This document shows, piece after piece, positions 19,101-28,456 of a DNA stretch of 64,000 bases. Each line of letters opens with the position of its first letter. Position 1 is the stretch's first letter. Position numbers and translations under genes: made by a program. A model generated the notes under the pieces. That model was not told the origin of the DNA. It saw only the letters and a program-made list of their open reading frames with translations, and did no database searches. The stretch spans positions 1 to 64,000 of the forward strand of contig JBGAWA010000003.1 of assembly GCA_044227805.1 (NCBI GenBank). The letters are read 5' to 3'. The stretch comes from JACCZZ01 sp044227805 (GTDB taxonomy: Bacteria > Bacteroidota > Bacteroidia > Chitinophagales > UBA10324).

Positions 19101-21639
19101 GTGAATAGGTGGCACCGGTAAACAAGAGGACATTAGCATTATCAAACCATTTAATAGTATAACCTGCGCCAAGACCAGAACTGAGTGTGATGGCCTGCGC
19201 CGAACACAGCGGCTGAGGGCTTGCTGAAAGTGTCAATACCGGCAATGGATTAACGACAATAGCAGCGGGATTGCTTTGAATTATACATCCGTTGAAGTCG
19301 GTTACCACGCAATAGTAATTTCCGGAGGTAACGGCAAGATGCAATGGAAAGGTTTCGCCACTGAGCGCTGTTCCGTTTAAGTACCATTGATACGAAGTGT
19401 AACCGGGTCCGGCATCCAGCAATACACTGCCACAACCCGGCGAATTGTAGATCAGGTTGAATGGGGGCGGCGGTGGATTAATCGTTACTGTTCCGGAAGA
19501 AGTGGTTGAGCAACCGGCACCGCTGGTAGCAGTAACGGTCACTGTATAAGAAAGCGGTCCCGGTGGCGGGAAAGTGTGGGATGGATTAGAAACCGTTGAA
19601 AATGTTCCATCCCCAAAGTTCCAGCTCCAGCTTACAATTGGTGGATTGGAACCCATATCAAATGCATTAAACTGTACCGGCGCATTGCAGGCACTCGTCA
19701 CAAAATTGGCCAATATTGATGGTGCGTTAACGGTTACCGGAATGGTAATCTTTGCCTGACAAAGTCCTATGGTTACGGTGAGCGTTACATTATATACTCC
19801 TCCGTTAGGATAAATGAATGAAGGATTCTGCAAGCTGGAGGTATTGTTGCCTGGATCACCGAATTGCCAGAACCAACTGCTGATAGGACCGGAAAGGAAC
19901 GTAGAGAGATCGGTAAATTGAACGGTGCTGCAATTCACCAGCGTGCTGAAGTTAGCCGCCACAGGCACCGTTACATTGGTGCAGGCCGTTGCACCCGGAT
20001 CACAAGGCGATCCTCCACCAAAAGTATAACACACCTGGTAGGTTCCAACCTGTGAATAAGTATGCAAAACAGTATTGCCTGATGCGCCAGGAGAACCATC
20101 TCCAAAATTCCATACAGCCGTGCCGATGCAATTGCTGTTGGTTACAAAGGTAAAGTCATTACATACAGGGACACCCTGAGTAACGGTAGGTGTGTTTGCC
20201 GTACACACAGGATTTCCGCTATATGGGCAAACATCATTGTTGCAATGAACATAGAATGAATAGGTTGATGTAGGACAAGCCAGGTTGCCAGGGTTCGGTA
20301 CGGTAACCGAATAGAGGCCGGGAACTATAACGCTGATTGTTTGCGTGGTTTGTCCGCCGGGGCTCCAGGAATAACTGGCTGCCGCTGGTGAAGTCAGCGT
20401 TGTGGGAGACATCAGGTTTCCGGTGACGAAGTCACAGTTGCCACCATCTACACAAGTTGGACAAGGTGCTCCGCATCCACACAGTATGGTATGCGATTGG
20501 GTTTTTGAACAACCATTGGCGGTAGTTACCGTTACGGAATAAGTCCCGGGTGTGGTAACGGTTGTAGTGTTACCCGTTCCTCCATTAGACCATAAAAAAG
20601 TATAAGGACCATTTACCGTTTGGAGCGTAACAGCAGGGCTGAAAAGGCCTGTCAAAGGATCGCACGATCCGGTTGCAGGGCCTAAAGGATTTGAAACGGT
20701 GGGCTCAGGAAAGGTGGGAGCCAATGCATAGGCGATTTTCGTACAGCCATTGGCGCCGGTGGCCACAACATAATAGTTTCCGGGAGCTACATAAGGAGTG
20801 GACAAGGGGCTGCCGGATCCAATAGCAGAACCATTTGCAAGAAACCATGCATAGCTCACACCACCGGTAGCGGTAAGACTGACATTTACTCCGGTACAGC
20901 CACCGGTAGCGGCAGCCGTAGGTGTGGGCAAAGGAAGAATGTTGATGACCGGCGTTGTGAAAGTGCCGGTGAGATTGCCGCAGATGGTTTCCGTAATCGT
21001 GATAGTTGCCGTTGGCGGACTGATCACGAACCACTTAATGTCAACGGTGGTGGTGGTCTGATTCACGATCACACCGGCATTGGCAGGACTGATAGTGACA
21101 TTAACCGTTGAATTTCCCGGATAAGAAAGGGCGATGTTGTAAGTGGTATTCACATCAGGGCAGGCAGACGATGGGCCGGTTATCGTGGGTGCCGGCGTTG
21201 CAAATCCATTGACAGTAATGGTGGTGGACGGTCCTGCACATCCAATGGAACTCACCGGAGTAACGGTAATCGTACCGGAGGAAAACACATTCGGAATATT
21301 GGCAGTAACCGGATTTGCGGAAGCATTATTAAAAGTTATTCCACCGGTTGAAGTCCAATTGTAGGTGACGCCAGGACCTGATCCTGCCGCAGTATAATTG
21401 TAAGGCGTTCCCGGGCAAACAGTTGGATTTGGAGAGATAGTAGCTTGCAACGGTGCGGGCAATACCACCACTGTGATGGTCTGTGGCGGATTGCAGGCCG
21501 TGTTGGGAACAGCAGGCACAGCTGTAATGACGTAAGTGCCAGCAGTGGTAAAATTAAATGTAGCGTTTGGGCTGTTCAGCACCGTGCCTACCGATGGAGT
21601 AGTCGTCCAGTCACAATTGAAAGGTAAGAAGTTTTGCAA
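16153..21639 (-). CDS. Giant PKD/Cys-rich surface protein with T9SS sorting domain, 3' frame
   Basis: 1828-residue frame carrying most of a very large secreted protein. It holds many Ig-like/PKD-like modules rich in Thr, Ser, Gly and Pro, with clear PKD motifs (WNFGDGSPGAS, WFWQFGDPGNN, WSWNFGDGTF). Near the C-terminus are three tandem Cys-rich modules of about 110 residues, each opening with C(A/N)CGxW (about 16475-17455). The end is a T9SS sorting domain (KATPNPARGMVTLHL ... GIYFVRF). It has no start signal of its own; its true 5' part is the frame at 21666-22868, joined if one base is restored near 21669-21679. Probably an adhesin or matrix protein exported by T9SS. Confidence 0.85.
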   Translation of the reverse strand: MQNFLPFNCDWTTTPSVGTVLNSPNATFNFTTAGTYVITAVPAVPNTACNPPQTITVVVLPAPLQATISPNPTVCPGTPYNYTAAGSGPGVTYNWTSTGGITFNNASANPVTANIPNVFSSGTITVTPVSSIGCAGPSTTITVNGFATPAPTITGPSSACPDVNTTYNIALSYPGNSTVNVTISPANAGVIVNQTTTTVDIKWFVISPPTATITITETICGNLTGTFTTPVINILPLPTPTAAATGGCTGVNVSLTATGGVSYAWFLANGSAIGSGSPLSTPYVAPGNYYVVATGANGCTKIAYALAPTFPEPTVSNPLGPATGSCDPLTGLFSPAVTLQTVNGPYTFLWSNGGTGNTTTVTTPGTYSVTVTTANGCSKTQSHTILCGCGAPCPTCVDGGNCDFVTGNLMSPTTLTSPAAASYSWSPGGQTTQTISVIVPGLYSVTVPNPGNLACPTSTYSFYVHCNNDVCPYSGNPVCTANTPTVTQGVPVCNDFTFVTNSNCIGTAVWNFGDGSPGASGNTVLHTYSQVGTYQVCYTFGGGSPCDPGATACTNVTVPVAANFSTLVNCSTVQFTDLSTFLSGPISSWFWQFGDPGNNTSSLQNPSFIYPNGGVYNVTLTVTIGLCQAKITIPVTVNAPSILANFVTSACNAPVQFNAFDMGSNPPIVSWSWNFGDGTFSTVSNPSHTFPPPGPLSYTVTVTATSGAGCSTTSSGTVTINPPPPPFNLIYNSPGCGSVLLDAGPGYTSYQWYLNGTALSGETFPLHLAVTSGNYYCVVTDFNGCIIQSNPAAIVVNPLPVLTLSASPQPLCSAQAITLSSGLGAGYTIKWFDNANVLLFTGATYSPGLLAAGTYTYNVLATDDVTGCQSNASITITVNPSPTVTISNSNPGGICAPSAVTLTATGLPPSVNYLWSTGAVTTTINVYSSGLYTVTVTDPGSGCTATANDNVVIFPLPDLSLLPIGCDSGCINPLADTIHGPPGMIMYDWQINGVNVSNLQNLGLNPGNMPNYGVAYVIKLIATTANGCVDSTSFEYTPRSCDSAQCYTMTDTIWCNLDGTYSFQLNVNNLNATQSASIMLNNFTSPFMVNGLSYYYQFLNLPPNSSSGWFPATPLILSLPPNTPVPDEFCLHSILIYGDTCCYDSICIPIPDCVPCDNISISSTDEDSSCCKTVSLYNNYNGGYFSGIQVTPITVGATIGSTYLGGAYTGSWNSPVNNASTVIYEPNTGFIPTGNTPGLFTMCLALAPGTPSPQIVVLNWLTPNAMGDDSIACSDTLKFYCISEPLNPCGTVEDTIICLGNGTYQYSFTLTNNSANPISQAVIDYLNPTGMLNNFPLVFNYPPLAPGGSYTQTVTFNTALPAGSVVCYHITLLDSIGCCCHAVDTVCFTIPDCEESCACGHWDDIFEIHVDPVPAGSSNTQLVECGATLDNLLPGVTISFTTPMYFCTGNDATCSSNITWSIAGASPSSGTGLPSFTLNSAGTYVLKLYASCGGTICDSCTISFVVVEPCACGHWSTFTADAVVNGVLNTSVMYCGAQFDQVVTGTAYTFTTGGFGCNGDPAVCQSQITWSLPGASPSSGTGLPSFTFNTAGNYTLMLYGYCGGNLCDSCSMTFYVTENCNCGAWTPFNVTTSNVSYIDQSCGTTYNSKLGFPITVGGGYTCQGGPACNAVYTWTINKGAVLIQSGTSLPITFTPTTTGSYSVVISATCNGQSCGTCTFTFKVKNPALAFGTPANGSDEKALIESVQLKATPNPARGMVTLHLTSSDSESGIIGWYDELGIARKQVSVSWNGTETDLEMEVSDLPEGIYFVRFNGTGSSGLTKVIVLR

Positions 21640-21665
21640 GGCGGAATAAGTGCCGGAAGTGTTTT

Positions 21666-22868
21666 CTAAAGTGAATCAGGCCCGGAGATGCTGTATTTAT
21701 CCAGTACGTTGATGGTTAAGGTAGCATCACCTTCACATTCCAGCACATCGTTGCTCATGTGGCAGGTGAGTACATATGTGCCTACACACGGGAAGTTGAT
21801 TGTTTGCAAATATGCAGGAGAGCTTGCCGGTAATGTGGTAGTGGTATTGGTACAAGGTTCAGTAAGAGTCCAGGTGTATTGCGCGCCGGGAATAACAGGT
21901 GCGGAATAAGTATTCATGGAAGGTGAGCAAACAACTGAAGGCCCGTTAATCGTAAAAGGTCCGTTGGGCATGATGGGAATAGTAGCTACTGTTGCGACGG
22001 GACAAGTGGCGGGAGTGCATAAAGTAGTAGCCAGCGAAAGTGAGCCGGCAGGGCCTGCTCCCCAATTCACCGTAACACAGTTTGCATTGTTGGGTCCTTG
22101 TATCGTGCCGGTGCCACCGAGGATAGACCAGTTATAGGTACCACATACTGCATTCGTGCAATATTGCACTCCCTGGGTGCCGCCGCATACAGGAGAAATG
22201 CAAAAAATATCAGGACCTGAAGAGGAGTCAACGGTTACGCAATATTGTGCTGTATCACTGCAACAAGCGCTATGAGCAGTCAGCAAAACGGTATACGTGC
22301 CGGGCGTAGTATAAGTATGACTTACGGTGCTGCCGGTAGTAGAAGTTGTAAATCCATCCCCGAAATCCCAATCGCTGCTGATGATATTGGCATACGACCC
22401 GCTGCTGTTAAAGTTGATGGTGGTGTTGTTACAAATCTTAATGCAGCCGTTTACAATGGAAAGGCCAGGGTCAAATCCAATAACAGCGGTTACGCCGGGT
22501 TCTACAATTACACATAAATGTGAGATGAGGGGAAAACCGTCAGGTCCTTTTATCACAACAATCACCTGATAGGTGCCTGGTGAATTCCAGATTACAGTGA
22601 TGGTCTGTGTTCCCTGTCCGCTCAGTATGGTTCCATCGCCATTGAGGTCCCATTTTATATCCGTTCCTTGTCCGTCGGTCGTATAATCTACCGTATCACC
22701 TAAGCAAACATGAATGCAGTCCTGCCCGGTGCCACCACCTACTGATCCGGTATCACAGGGATAGGTAGGATTTTGTGTGATCTTGGCAACATACTGTGCT
22801 GCGCTGAATTGTTGGGCGCTTATCAAAACAATGACAGCAGCTACAAGCCGGAGGAAAATTTTTTTCAT
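21666..22868 (-). CDS. 5' part of the giant PKD surface protein (frameshifted)
   Basis: The ATG at 22868 begins a signal peptide (MKKIFLRLVAAVIVLISAQQ). The 400-residue frame contains beta-sandwich modules, including a clear PKD motif (SSDWDFGDGFTTS), and paired Cys residues. It ends prematurely after KYSISGPDSL. Reading one base out of phase across 21669-21679 gives FTLENTSGTYSALQNF and runs straight into the 1828-residue frame, so the two are one gene of about 2238 codons. It starts 35 bp after a small co-directional gene, so the two may share a message. Confidence 0.85.
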   Translation of the reverse strand: MKKIFLRLVAAVIVLISAQQFSAAQYVAKITQNPTYPCDTGSVGGGTGQDCIHVCLGDTVDYTTDGQGTDIKWDLNGDGTILSGQGTQTITVIWNSPGTYQVIVVIKGPDGFPLISHLCVIVEPGVTAVIGFDPGLSIVNGCIKICNNTTINFNSSGSYANIISSDWDFGDGFTTSTTGSTVSHTYTTPGTYTVLLTAHSACCSDTAQYCVTVDSSSGPDIFCISPVCGGTQGVQYCTNAVCGTYNWSILGGTGTIQGPNNANCVTVNWGAGPAGSLSLATTLCTPATCPVATVATIPIMPNGPFTINGPSVVCSPSMNTYSAPVIPGAQYTWTLTEPCTNTTTTLPASSPAYLQTINFPCVGTYVLTCHMSNDVLECEGDATLTINVLDKYSISGPDSL

Positions 22869-22903
22869 ACTTTTTAAATTTGAGGTTTGCAATAAGTTTA
22901 TGC

Positions 22904-23212
22904 TTAATGATTGTGCGTATGGTAAGCGAGTACTACTGGCAGCCCTACTTCCCGGCTGTCTCTGACACCATGAATCCTGTATTCCCAAGACTCGTCTGAT
23001 TCATGATCGTCAAATGGAGAGTTCACGGCAGTGGCAATGAATTCCCAAGGCTCAAGGGCGGATTTACGTTTGTAAATATTGACGGCATCGGCTGTCTTCT
23101 TGGTAAATCGTATTTGAATATATTCCTTCATGGAAATGAGCACCACCTCAGGCTGATAGGTTTCCCAATTTTCGTTGCCTTCATGATCAATGATTATTTT
23201 CGGTTCTTGCAT
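22904..23212 (-). CDS. Small hypothetical protein upstream of the PKD gene
   Basis: 102 residues from the ATG at 23212 (MQEPKIIIDHEGNENWETY). No signal peptide or membrane segment. The middle (IYKRKSALEPWEFIATAVNSP ... EYRIHGVRDSREVGLP) resembles a single fibronectin-III-like beta domain. It lies 35 bp upstream of the giant PKD gene in the same direction. A possible promoter (TTG at 23249-23251, 20-bp spacer, TATTTTTA at 23221-23228, minus strand) lies just before it. Function unknown. Confidence 0.6.
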   Translation of the reverse strand: MQEPKIIIDHEGNENWETYQPEVVLISMKEYIQIRFTKKTADAVNIYKRKSALEPWEFIATAVNSPFDDHESDESWEYRIHGVRDSREVGLPVVLAYHTHNH

Positions 23213-23341
23213 CAGAAAAATAAAAATACAGGCAGGCAGCCCTGTCAGCAAGCCGTAACTCATATGTGTTATGGTGTGACGGATAAGTGTATGGAATGAG
23301 CGGGTAAGTGTGAATCCCTTTTTAAGAAGCTGATTGTCGTG

Positions 23342-23372
23342 GCGAAGCTGGATTTTTCCACTGAAAACCCGG
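23342..23372 (-). repeat. Short fragment of the palindromic repeat family
   Basis: The stretch GCGAAGCTGGATTTTTCCAC followed by TGAAAACCCGG matches the hairpin end of the element seen at 49410-49440 (GCGAAGCGGGATTTTTCCAC, then TGAAAAATCCGGG). Only this terminal hairpin remains. It lies between the small hypothetical gene and the LytTR regulator gene. Confidence 0.5.
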
Positions 23373-23396
23373 CATAAACAGGAAGTCCTGAATTAC

Positions 23397-24128
23397 TTAT
23401 AACTCTGTGAGCTTCTTCAGAAAGTTATCCTTTCTTCTTGCAGACACATCGAGTGATGTTCCGTTTTTCATCACCACATAACCTCCGCTTCCTTTCACAT
23501 ACTTGCTGATTTGGTGAAGCCGTACGATGTGTGAATGATGAATCCGGAAAAATCCCAGTGGCTCCAGCATCTCTTCATATTCCTTCAGTGGCTTGGAAAC
23601 AACATATTTCTGTCCGTCGCCGGTATGCAGCACGGTATAGCTTCCTTCTGCAGAAAGAAAAACCAGGTCGCTGATGTCGACAAAAGCAAAGCCTTCGAGT
23701 GTAGGCAGTGCCAGTCGTTTCAAAGGACCGTTTTCCGGCGCCTTCACCAATTGATCAATGCGTTCCGTCTGCGACTGTTGCAGCGCTTTTTCCACTGCCG
23801 ATTTTGTCTCTTCAATGCTGATGGGTTTGAGAAGGAAATCAACGGCGGAAAACTTAATAGCCGGCAAGGCATAGTGATCATAGGCTGTCGTGAAAATCGT
23901 TTTGAAGGGACGGTGTTCAAAATGCCGCAATACATCAAGGCCTGTTCCATCCGACAGTTCTGCATCGAGGAAAATCAGGCTGGGACTTTTTTCTTTGATC
24001 AGCGCGATTGCTTCTCTCACGCCGGCGGCCCTTCCACTGTACTGCATCACCGGGAAATGATGCAGCATAATCTGCAACAGTACATTCGCGCCATGATCTT
24101 CATCTTCAATAATAACAAAGGAGAACAT
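23397..24128 (-). CDS. LytTR-family response regulator
   Basis: Two-component regulator, 243 residues. The N-terminal receiver (residues 1-115) has the acidic pocket IIEDED and phospho-acceptor D55 (IFLDAELSDGTG), with the conserved Lys in DFLLKPI. The C-terminal LytTR DNA-binding domain (about 140-243) shows FLSAEGSYTVLHT, the FFRIHHSHIVRL motif and a GTSLDVSARRK strand. It lies 112 bp downstream of the propeller histidine kinase gene and is almost certainly its partner. Targets are unknown. Confidence 0.95.
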   Translation of the reverse strand: MFSFVIIEDEDHGANVLLQIMLHHFPVMQYSGRAAGVREAIALIKEKSPSLIFLDAELSDGTGLDVLRHFEHRPFKTIFTTAYDHYALPAIKFSAVDFLLKPISIEETKSAVEKALQQSQTERIDQLVKAPENGPLKRLALPTLEGFAFVDISDLVFLSAEGSYTVLHTGDGQKYVVSKPLKEYEEMLEPLGFFRIHHSHIVRLHQISKYVKGSGGYVVMKNGTSLDVSARRKDNFLKKLTEL

Positions 24129-24240
24129 TTGCCGGAACTTTTGAAGCGCATGAAATATACTTTAAATATTCATGGTGGCTGTAAATATTGCTTGAAATAT
24201 GCCGGCATGCGACATCCCCTCTTTCCTGATAATAACGAAA

Positions 24241-27120
24241 TCAAATACTTGCCGGAAACCTGAAAACAGTTTTCAATCCGCAACGGGTTCCGGCATTGAT
24301 CAGGTCAACCACTTCCATGGTACAAGGCCGTTGCAACGACTGATTGAGAATTTCGATACGTTCCTGTATGATGGACATGGCCAGTGAACTGCCTTTGTCA
24401 TTTTTTTCTGCCACGCGGCCGGTGCCGTTGTCGGTGATCTCGCAACAGATACCCTGGCTTTCCTTTTTGAAATGGATCTTCAGTATTCCTCTCCGCTGCA
24501 GGTTTTTAAATCCATGCCGTATAGAATTTTCAACTACCGGTTGCAGCAGCATGGATGGAATCATCAGCTCATCCCCTTCCAGTTCCTCGCCGGAAATGAT
24601 CTCCCAATCAAAGGAATGATTGAACCGGAGCGATTCCAGTTCGAGATAGGTCTTCAGCAACTCACATTCTTCATTGATCGATACCGTTTTTTTGCGCGAT
24701 TGGTGCAGTACCGCGCGAATCAGCTTCGCAAATTTTGCCAGGTACTCATTGGCTTCTTCCGTCTTGTGCTGAAAGATGAAATCCTGGATCGCATTCAATG
24801 AGTTGAAAATGAAATGCGGATTCATCTGCGACCGTAATGCTGCCAGCTCCGCTTCAATGGATTTTCTTTTCTGTTCCTCTTTCTGCAATTTCATCCTGTA
24901 TCGATAGCGAAACAGCAGGACGCCTGCAGCGGCAAACAGGAAAATAGCCAACCCATAAAACAGATTTGTTTTCCAGAACGGCAGTTGAATGGTGAATGCA
25001 AGCTGTAGCGGCTGTGCTGACCAGTTATCAGCTGCAGTAGCTGCCTGCACCGTAACCTGGTATTTTCCGGCGGGCAATTCCGACAGGTGTAAGGTTGAAT
25101 TGGAAGTGTATTGCCATATGACATCGTCAGCCCGCAGCTTGTAACGGTAGGTGACAGCCGCCGCCTCCCGGAAGCTGATCCCGGAAAAGGATAACTGCAT
25201 ATTATTTTGCCGGTAGTCAAACTGCAAAGCGGTATCCGCAAAGATGGGCTTGCTGTTTACAGTAAATGAAGTAAGGTATATAGGTACGCTTGTAATTTTT
25301 TTCAGCTTGCTGTCAACCGGAAAAATGAGCAGCCCTTCATCCGTTGCTATCCAGATCATCCCATCTTTTACCAGCAAGGCATTTATTTTCTCTGATGGCA
25401 GGCCATCCTGTTTCCTGTACCGGGTAATCTGAAAGCTTCCTGTATTCAACTCCTTCAGTTTAAAAAGACCGGTCTCCGTACCGGCGTAAATGGTGTTATT
25501 GCCATCAATAAAAATATGGCGGGCCGAAATTTTTTCTTCCGGCGCCGTCATCACCTTAAGCTGATCATTGTCAAGCAGCAGCAATCCGCTTTCAGCAGCA
25601 GCAATCCACAGTCTGCCTGTTGCGTCAAGGCGGAGGTCGCTGATCCTGCTGGTGAGTGCCGGAAATTTTTCACCCAGAAACTGCAGTGTTGTGTCTTGTA
25701 AGACGTACAGCCCTTGTTCTGTTCCCATCCAAAGACGGTTCATATCGTCAGCCACGATGGCATAGATTCTTTTATCGTGCGGAAAATGATACAGCACCGA
25801 CAAGTTGTAGTCATTCAATAACGATAGTTTTTGTCCGCCACCAAGTAGCAGGCTGCCATCGCGGTTTTGGCTGGCAGATTTCGTCCATCCGATCATCATT
25901 CTCGTCAGCGGCCTGAATCTTTCATCTGCCGTAATCAGTTCACTGTTCGTGATGATATGCCAGCGATTATGTTCAGCGGGAAAGAAATTAACCGGATAGC
26001 CTCCGGTTTCAACAGGTGGCGTTAACTCTATTTGTCCGTCTTGGAACCGGATGAGTTGAATGCTGCCGTTTGCAAATCCGGCGATGGCGCCTTGCGGGTG
26101 GTTGGCCAGCACGACAACATCATTGTTCACCAATCCGTCCTGCATGTTCACCAACCGGATGTCAATGGAAGGGATCATATAGACGCCATCACGCAAGGGT
26201 GCAATCCAGGTATTGCCTTCGCTATCCGTAAACACATGGCCGCAGTAGTTGCCATCCAGTAATTTCAACTGATGTCGTGCATCCAGCATTTTGTTGCGAA
26301 ACAGGCGTGCACCTGTTTTCGACATCAGCCAGAGGTTGTTATCATCTTCCTCTATGCTGTTGTATTCACCGAAGGGATTCAGTTCAAAGCCGGTCGCGGT
26401 ATCTGTCTTATTGCCATTGAAACGCACGAAGCCTGATCTTCCCAAAACCACGCTGGAGCCATCGGAAAGGAGGAAGCCATGAATGATATTGGCAGGATAC
26501 TGCTGAGTGGAAGGAGTTGCTTTTCCATGGTTGAAAATAACTGCACGGTCATTGGTAAAAAGTAATAGCTGTCCGGCCGTATCCATTTTCACAGACTTTA
26601 ATCCGTTCAGGTAATTGAAGCCCGTTGCGCTCAGCAGGGTTTGTTTGGAATAGCTGTTGACGCTGTCGCCATTTACTTCAATAAACCCATCGCTGTTGGA
26701 AACTAAATAGACCGTACCCTTTTTAGAAACCAGCACTTTGCAGAATACCGAATTCAACTGTGTCTTGGCAGCTACGGCCGAATTGTTTTCATTATAAAAT
26801 TTTCCATGCTTGTAATAAGAAGCTTTGCCATTGAAACCGAGAAACCAGATCCGATGAAAAAGATCTTTGCCCAGCCGGATGATTTCATCATCTGCGATAC
26901 CATCCGATTTTAAAAAGTTGGCGAAGTGTTTTCCGTCAAACCGGCTGACACCATGATCGGTGGCAAACCAGATAAAACCGTCATCGTCCTGCAGCACATC
27001 ATACACCACGTTGCTGGGCAACCCGTCGGCCGATGTAAAATGTTTCATATAAACATTTTGTGCCGGGCACAGGTTGGCGAAGCAGCAATAAAAACTTACC
27101 AGGAAGAGGAGGCGTAGCAT
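24241..27120 (-). CDS. Propeller-type sensor histidine kinase (LytS-like kinase core)
   Basis: 959-residue membrane sensor. Signal peptide (MLRLLFLVSFYCCFANLCPAQ), then two-component-regulator propeller repeats to about residue 620 (for example DDDGFIWFATDHGVSRFDG, DAEGRLWIA-type repeats), a Y_Y_Y-like beta domain (about 625-700, AVTYRYKLRADDVIWQY), one transmembrane helix (LFYGLAIFLFAAAGVLLF) and a His_kinase/HATPase core. The phospho-acceptor His is in MNPHFIFNSLNAIQDF (near residue 768), the N-box is QPVVENSIRHG and the G-box ITDNGTGR. Such sensors detect periplasmic ligands, often glycans; the ligand here is unknown. It is paired with the LytTR regulator just downstream. Confidence 0.95.
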   Translation of the reverse strand: MLRLLFLVSFYCCFANLCPAQNVYMKHFTSADGLPSNVVYDVLQDDDGFIWFATDHGVSRFDGKHFANFLKSDGIADDEIIRLGKDLFHRIWFLGFNGKASYYKHGKFYNENNSAVAAKTQLNSVFCKVLVSKKGTVYLVSNSDGFIEVNGDSVNSYSKQTLLSATGFNYLNGLKSVKMDTAGQLLLFTNDRAVIFNHGKATPSTQQYPANIIHGFLLSDGSSVVLGRSGFVRFNGNKTDTATGFELNPFGEYNSIEEDDNNLWLMSKTGARLFRNKMLDARHQLKLLDGNYCGHVFTDSEGNTWIAPLRDGVYMIPSIDIRLVNMQDGLVNNDVVVLANHPQGAIAGFANGSIQLIRFQDGQIELTPPVETGGYPVNFFPAEHNRWHIITNSELITADERFRPLTRMMIGWTKSASQNRDGSLLLGGGQKLSLLNDYNLSVLYHFPHDKRIYAIVADDMNRLWMGTEQGLYVLQDTTLQFLGEKFPALTSRISDLRLDATGRLWIAAAESGLLLLDNDQLKVMTAPEEKISARHIFIDGNNTIYAGTETGLFKLKELNTGSFQITRYRKQDGLPSEKINALLVKDGMIWIATDEGLLIFPVDSKLKKITSVPIYLTSFTVNSKPIFADTALQFDYRQNNMQLSFSGISFREAAAVTYRYKLRADDVIWQYTSNSTLHLSELPAGKYQVTVQAATAADNWSAQPLQLAFTIQLPFWKTNLFYGLAIFLFAAAGVLLFRYRYRMKLQKEEQKRKSIEAELAALRSQMNPHFIFNSLNAIQDFIFQHKTEEANEYLAKFAKLIRAVLHQSRKKTVSINEECELLKTYLELESLRFNHSFDWEIISGEELEGDELMIPSMLLQPVVENSIRHGFKNLQRRGILKIHFKKESQGICCEITDNGTGRVAEKNDKGSSLAMSIIQERIEILNQSLQRPCTMEVVDLINAGTRCGLKTVFRFPASI

Positions 27121-27271
27121 TCCGGAAATATAAGGAAGCCTGTTGTTAAAGAAGGTGTTCTATTTAGCATTTGCGGAAGTATAAATCTTCTCTGAAAGAA
27201 CTATCTTCTTCTAAAATTATAGCACCTCACCCTTGCGAAACGTTGTCTTGCTTAATAAAAATGGAGATGTG

Positions 27272-28456
27272 TCATCCCGTTTCAGCAACCTTATTCAGTC
27301 TTGTACAAAAGAGATAAACAGCAACCACCAAACTTCCCGCTGCACTTACCAGTAAAGCCGCTTCCGGTGAAACTGCATACCAGATCAATCCCGTCAGGCT
27401 GCTGGCGGCAAAGGCGAAAAAAGAATTCCAACCGGCATAAAAACCAATAGCCGATGCCGTTTCTGTTGCAGGAACAAGGTTGCTAATGAGTGCTTTTGCC
27501 ACGCCTTCCGTAGCGGCAGCATATACTCCATAGAGCAAAAATGCGATCACCAGCACCGTATAATTTCCGGTGAGGGCCATCATGGCATACACCGTTGCAA
27601 ACAGCAGGAAACCACCAACCATCACCGGTTTCAATCCGGATTTATCCGCAAGCTTTCCCAGTGGGAAGGCGAACAAAGCGTACACGAGATTGTAAAAAAT
27701 ATAAGCCATCAGGACGGTGCTGTCACTGCCTGTAACCTGTTTGACTCTTAACAAGAGAAACACATCGGAGCTGTTGATCAGTCCGAAAAACAACAGTCCC
27801 ACTAAAAGCTGCCGGAAGGCGACAGGAGATTTCTTCCAGTACAGGAATTTTTCAATCAATGAACTGTCTTCGCGCACAACTGCCGGCACTTTGTGTTTTT
27901 CTTTGATAAAGAAGGTAAGCAGCACGCTGACGATGGCGGGCAGGAAAGCAAGCAGGAAAAGCATTGTGTATTCACCCGGATTATAATGCAGGTAGATCAA
28001 TGCCGCGATCGGCCCTACCGCGGCACCTGTTGTATCCATGGCGCGGTGAAAACCGAAGACCGTTCCTTTATTTTCCGGCGTCGTTTCGTCTGAGAGCAAG
28101 GCATCTCTTGCTCCGGTACGGATGCCTTTTCCAAAACGATCAAGTGCTCTCGAGGAAAAAATCCAGGCAGGAACGGTAAAAAGGGAAAGCATGGGTTTGG
28201 ATATCGCGCTCAGCAAATATCCCAGCCGTACATAAGGCATTCTCCGTCCGGTTTCATCTGATAACCTTCCAAAGTACATTTTACTCAATCCTGCAAGGGC
28301 TTCCGCAAATCCTTCGAGCACGCCAATCAATACCGTTGAAAATCCGATGGATTGCAAGAATACAGGCATCACCGGATACAACATTTCGCTGGAGATATCC
28401 GTGAATAAACTGACAAGGGATAAAACGAGAATGGTACGCGTGATGACTTGCTTCAT
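27272..28456 (-). CDS. MFS transporter
   Basis: 394-residue integral membrane protein with about 12 hydrophobic helices and a central charged loop (FFIKEKHKVPAVVREDSS). The loop 2-3 motif MYFGRLSDETGRRMPYV matches the MFS signature GxLaDrxGrr. Family resemblance is to the drug/metabolite exporters of the MFS_1 group; the substrate is not predictable. The ATG at 28456 lies only a few bases after a TATCTTCG match to the Bacteroidota -7 box, hinting at a very short leader. Confidence 0.88.
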   Translation of the reverse strand: MKQVITRTILVLSLVSLFTDISSEMLYPVMPVFLQSIGFSTVLIGVLEGFAEALAGLSKMYFGRLSDETGRRMPYVRLGYLLSAISKPMLSLFTVPAWIFSSRALDRFGKGIRTGARDALLSDETTPENKGTVFGFHRAMDTTGAAVGPIAALIYLHYNPGEYTMLFLLAFLPAIVSVLLTFFIKEKHKVPAVVREDSSLIEKFLYWKKSPVAFRQLLVGLLFFGLINSSDVFLLLRVKQVTGSDSTVLMAYIFYNLVYALFAFPLGKLADKSGLKPVMVGGFLLFATVYAMMALTGNYTVLVIAFLLYGVYAAATEGVAKALISNLVPATETASAIGFYAGWNSFFAFAASSLTGLIWYAVSPEAALLVSAAGSLVVAVYLFCTRLNKVAETG

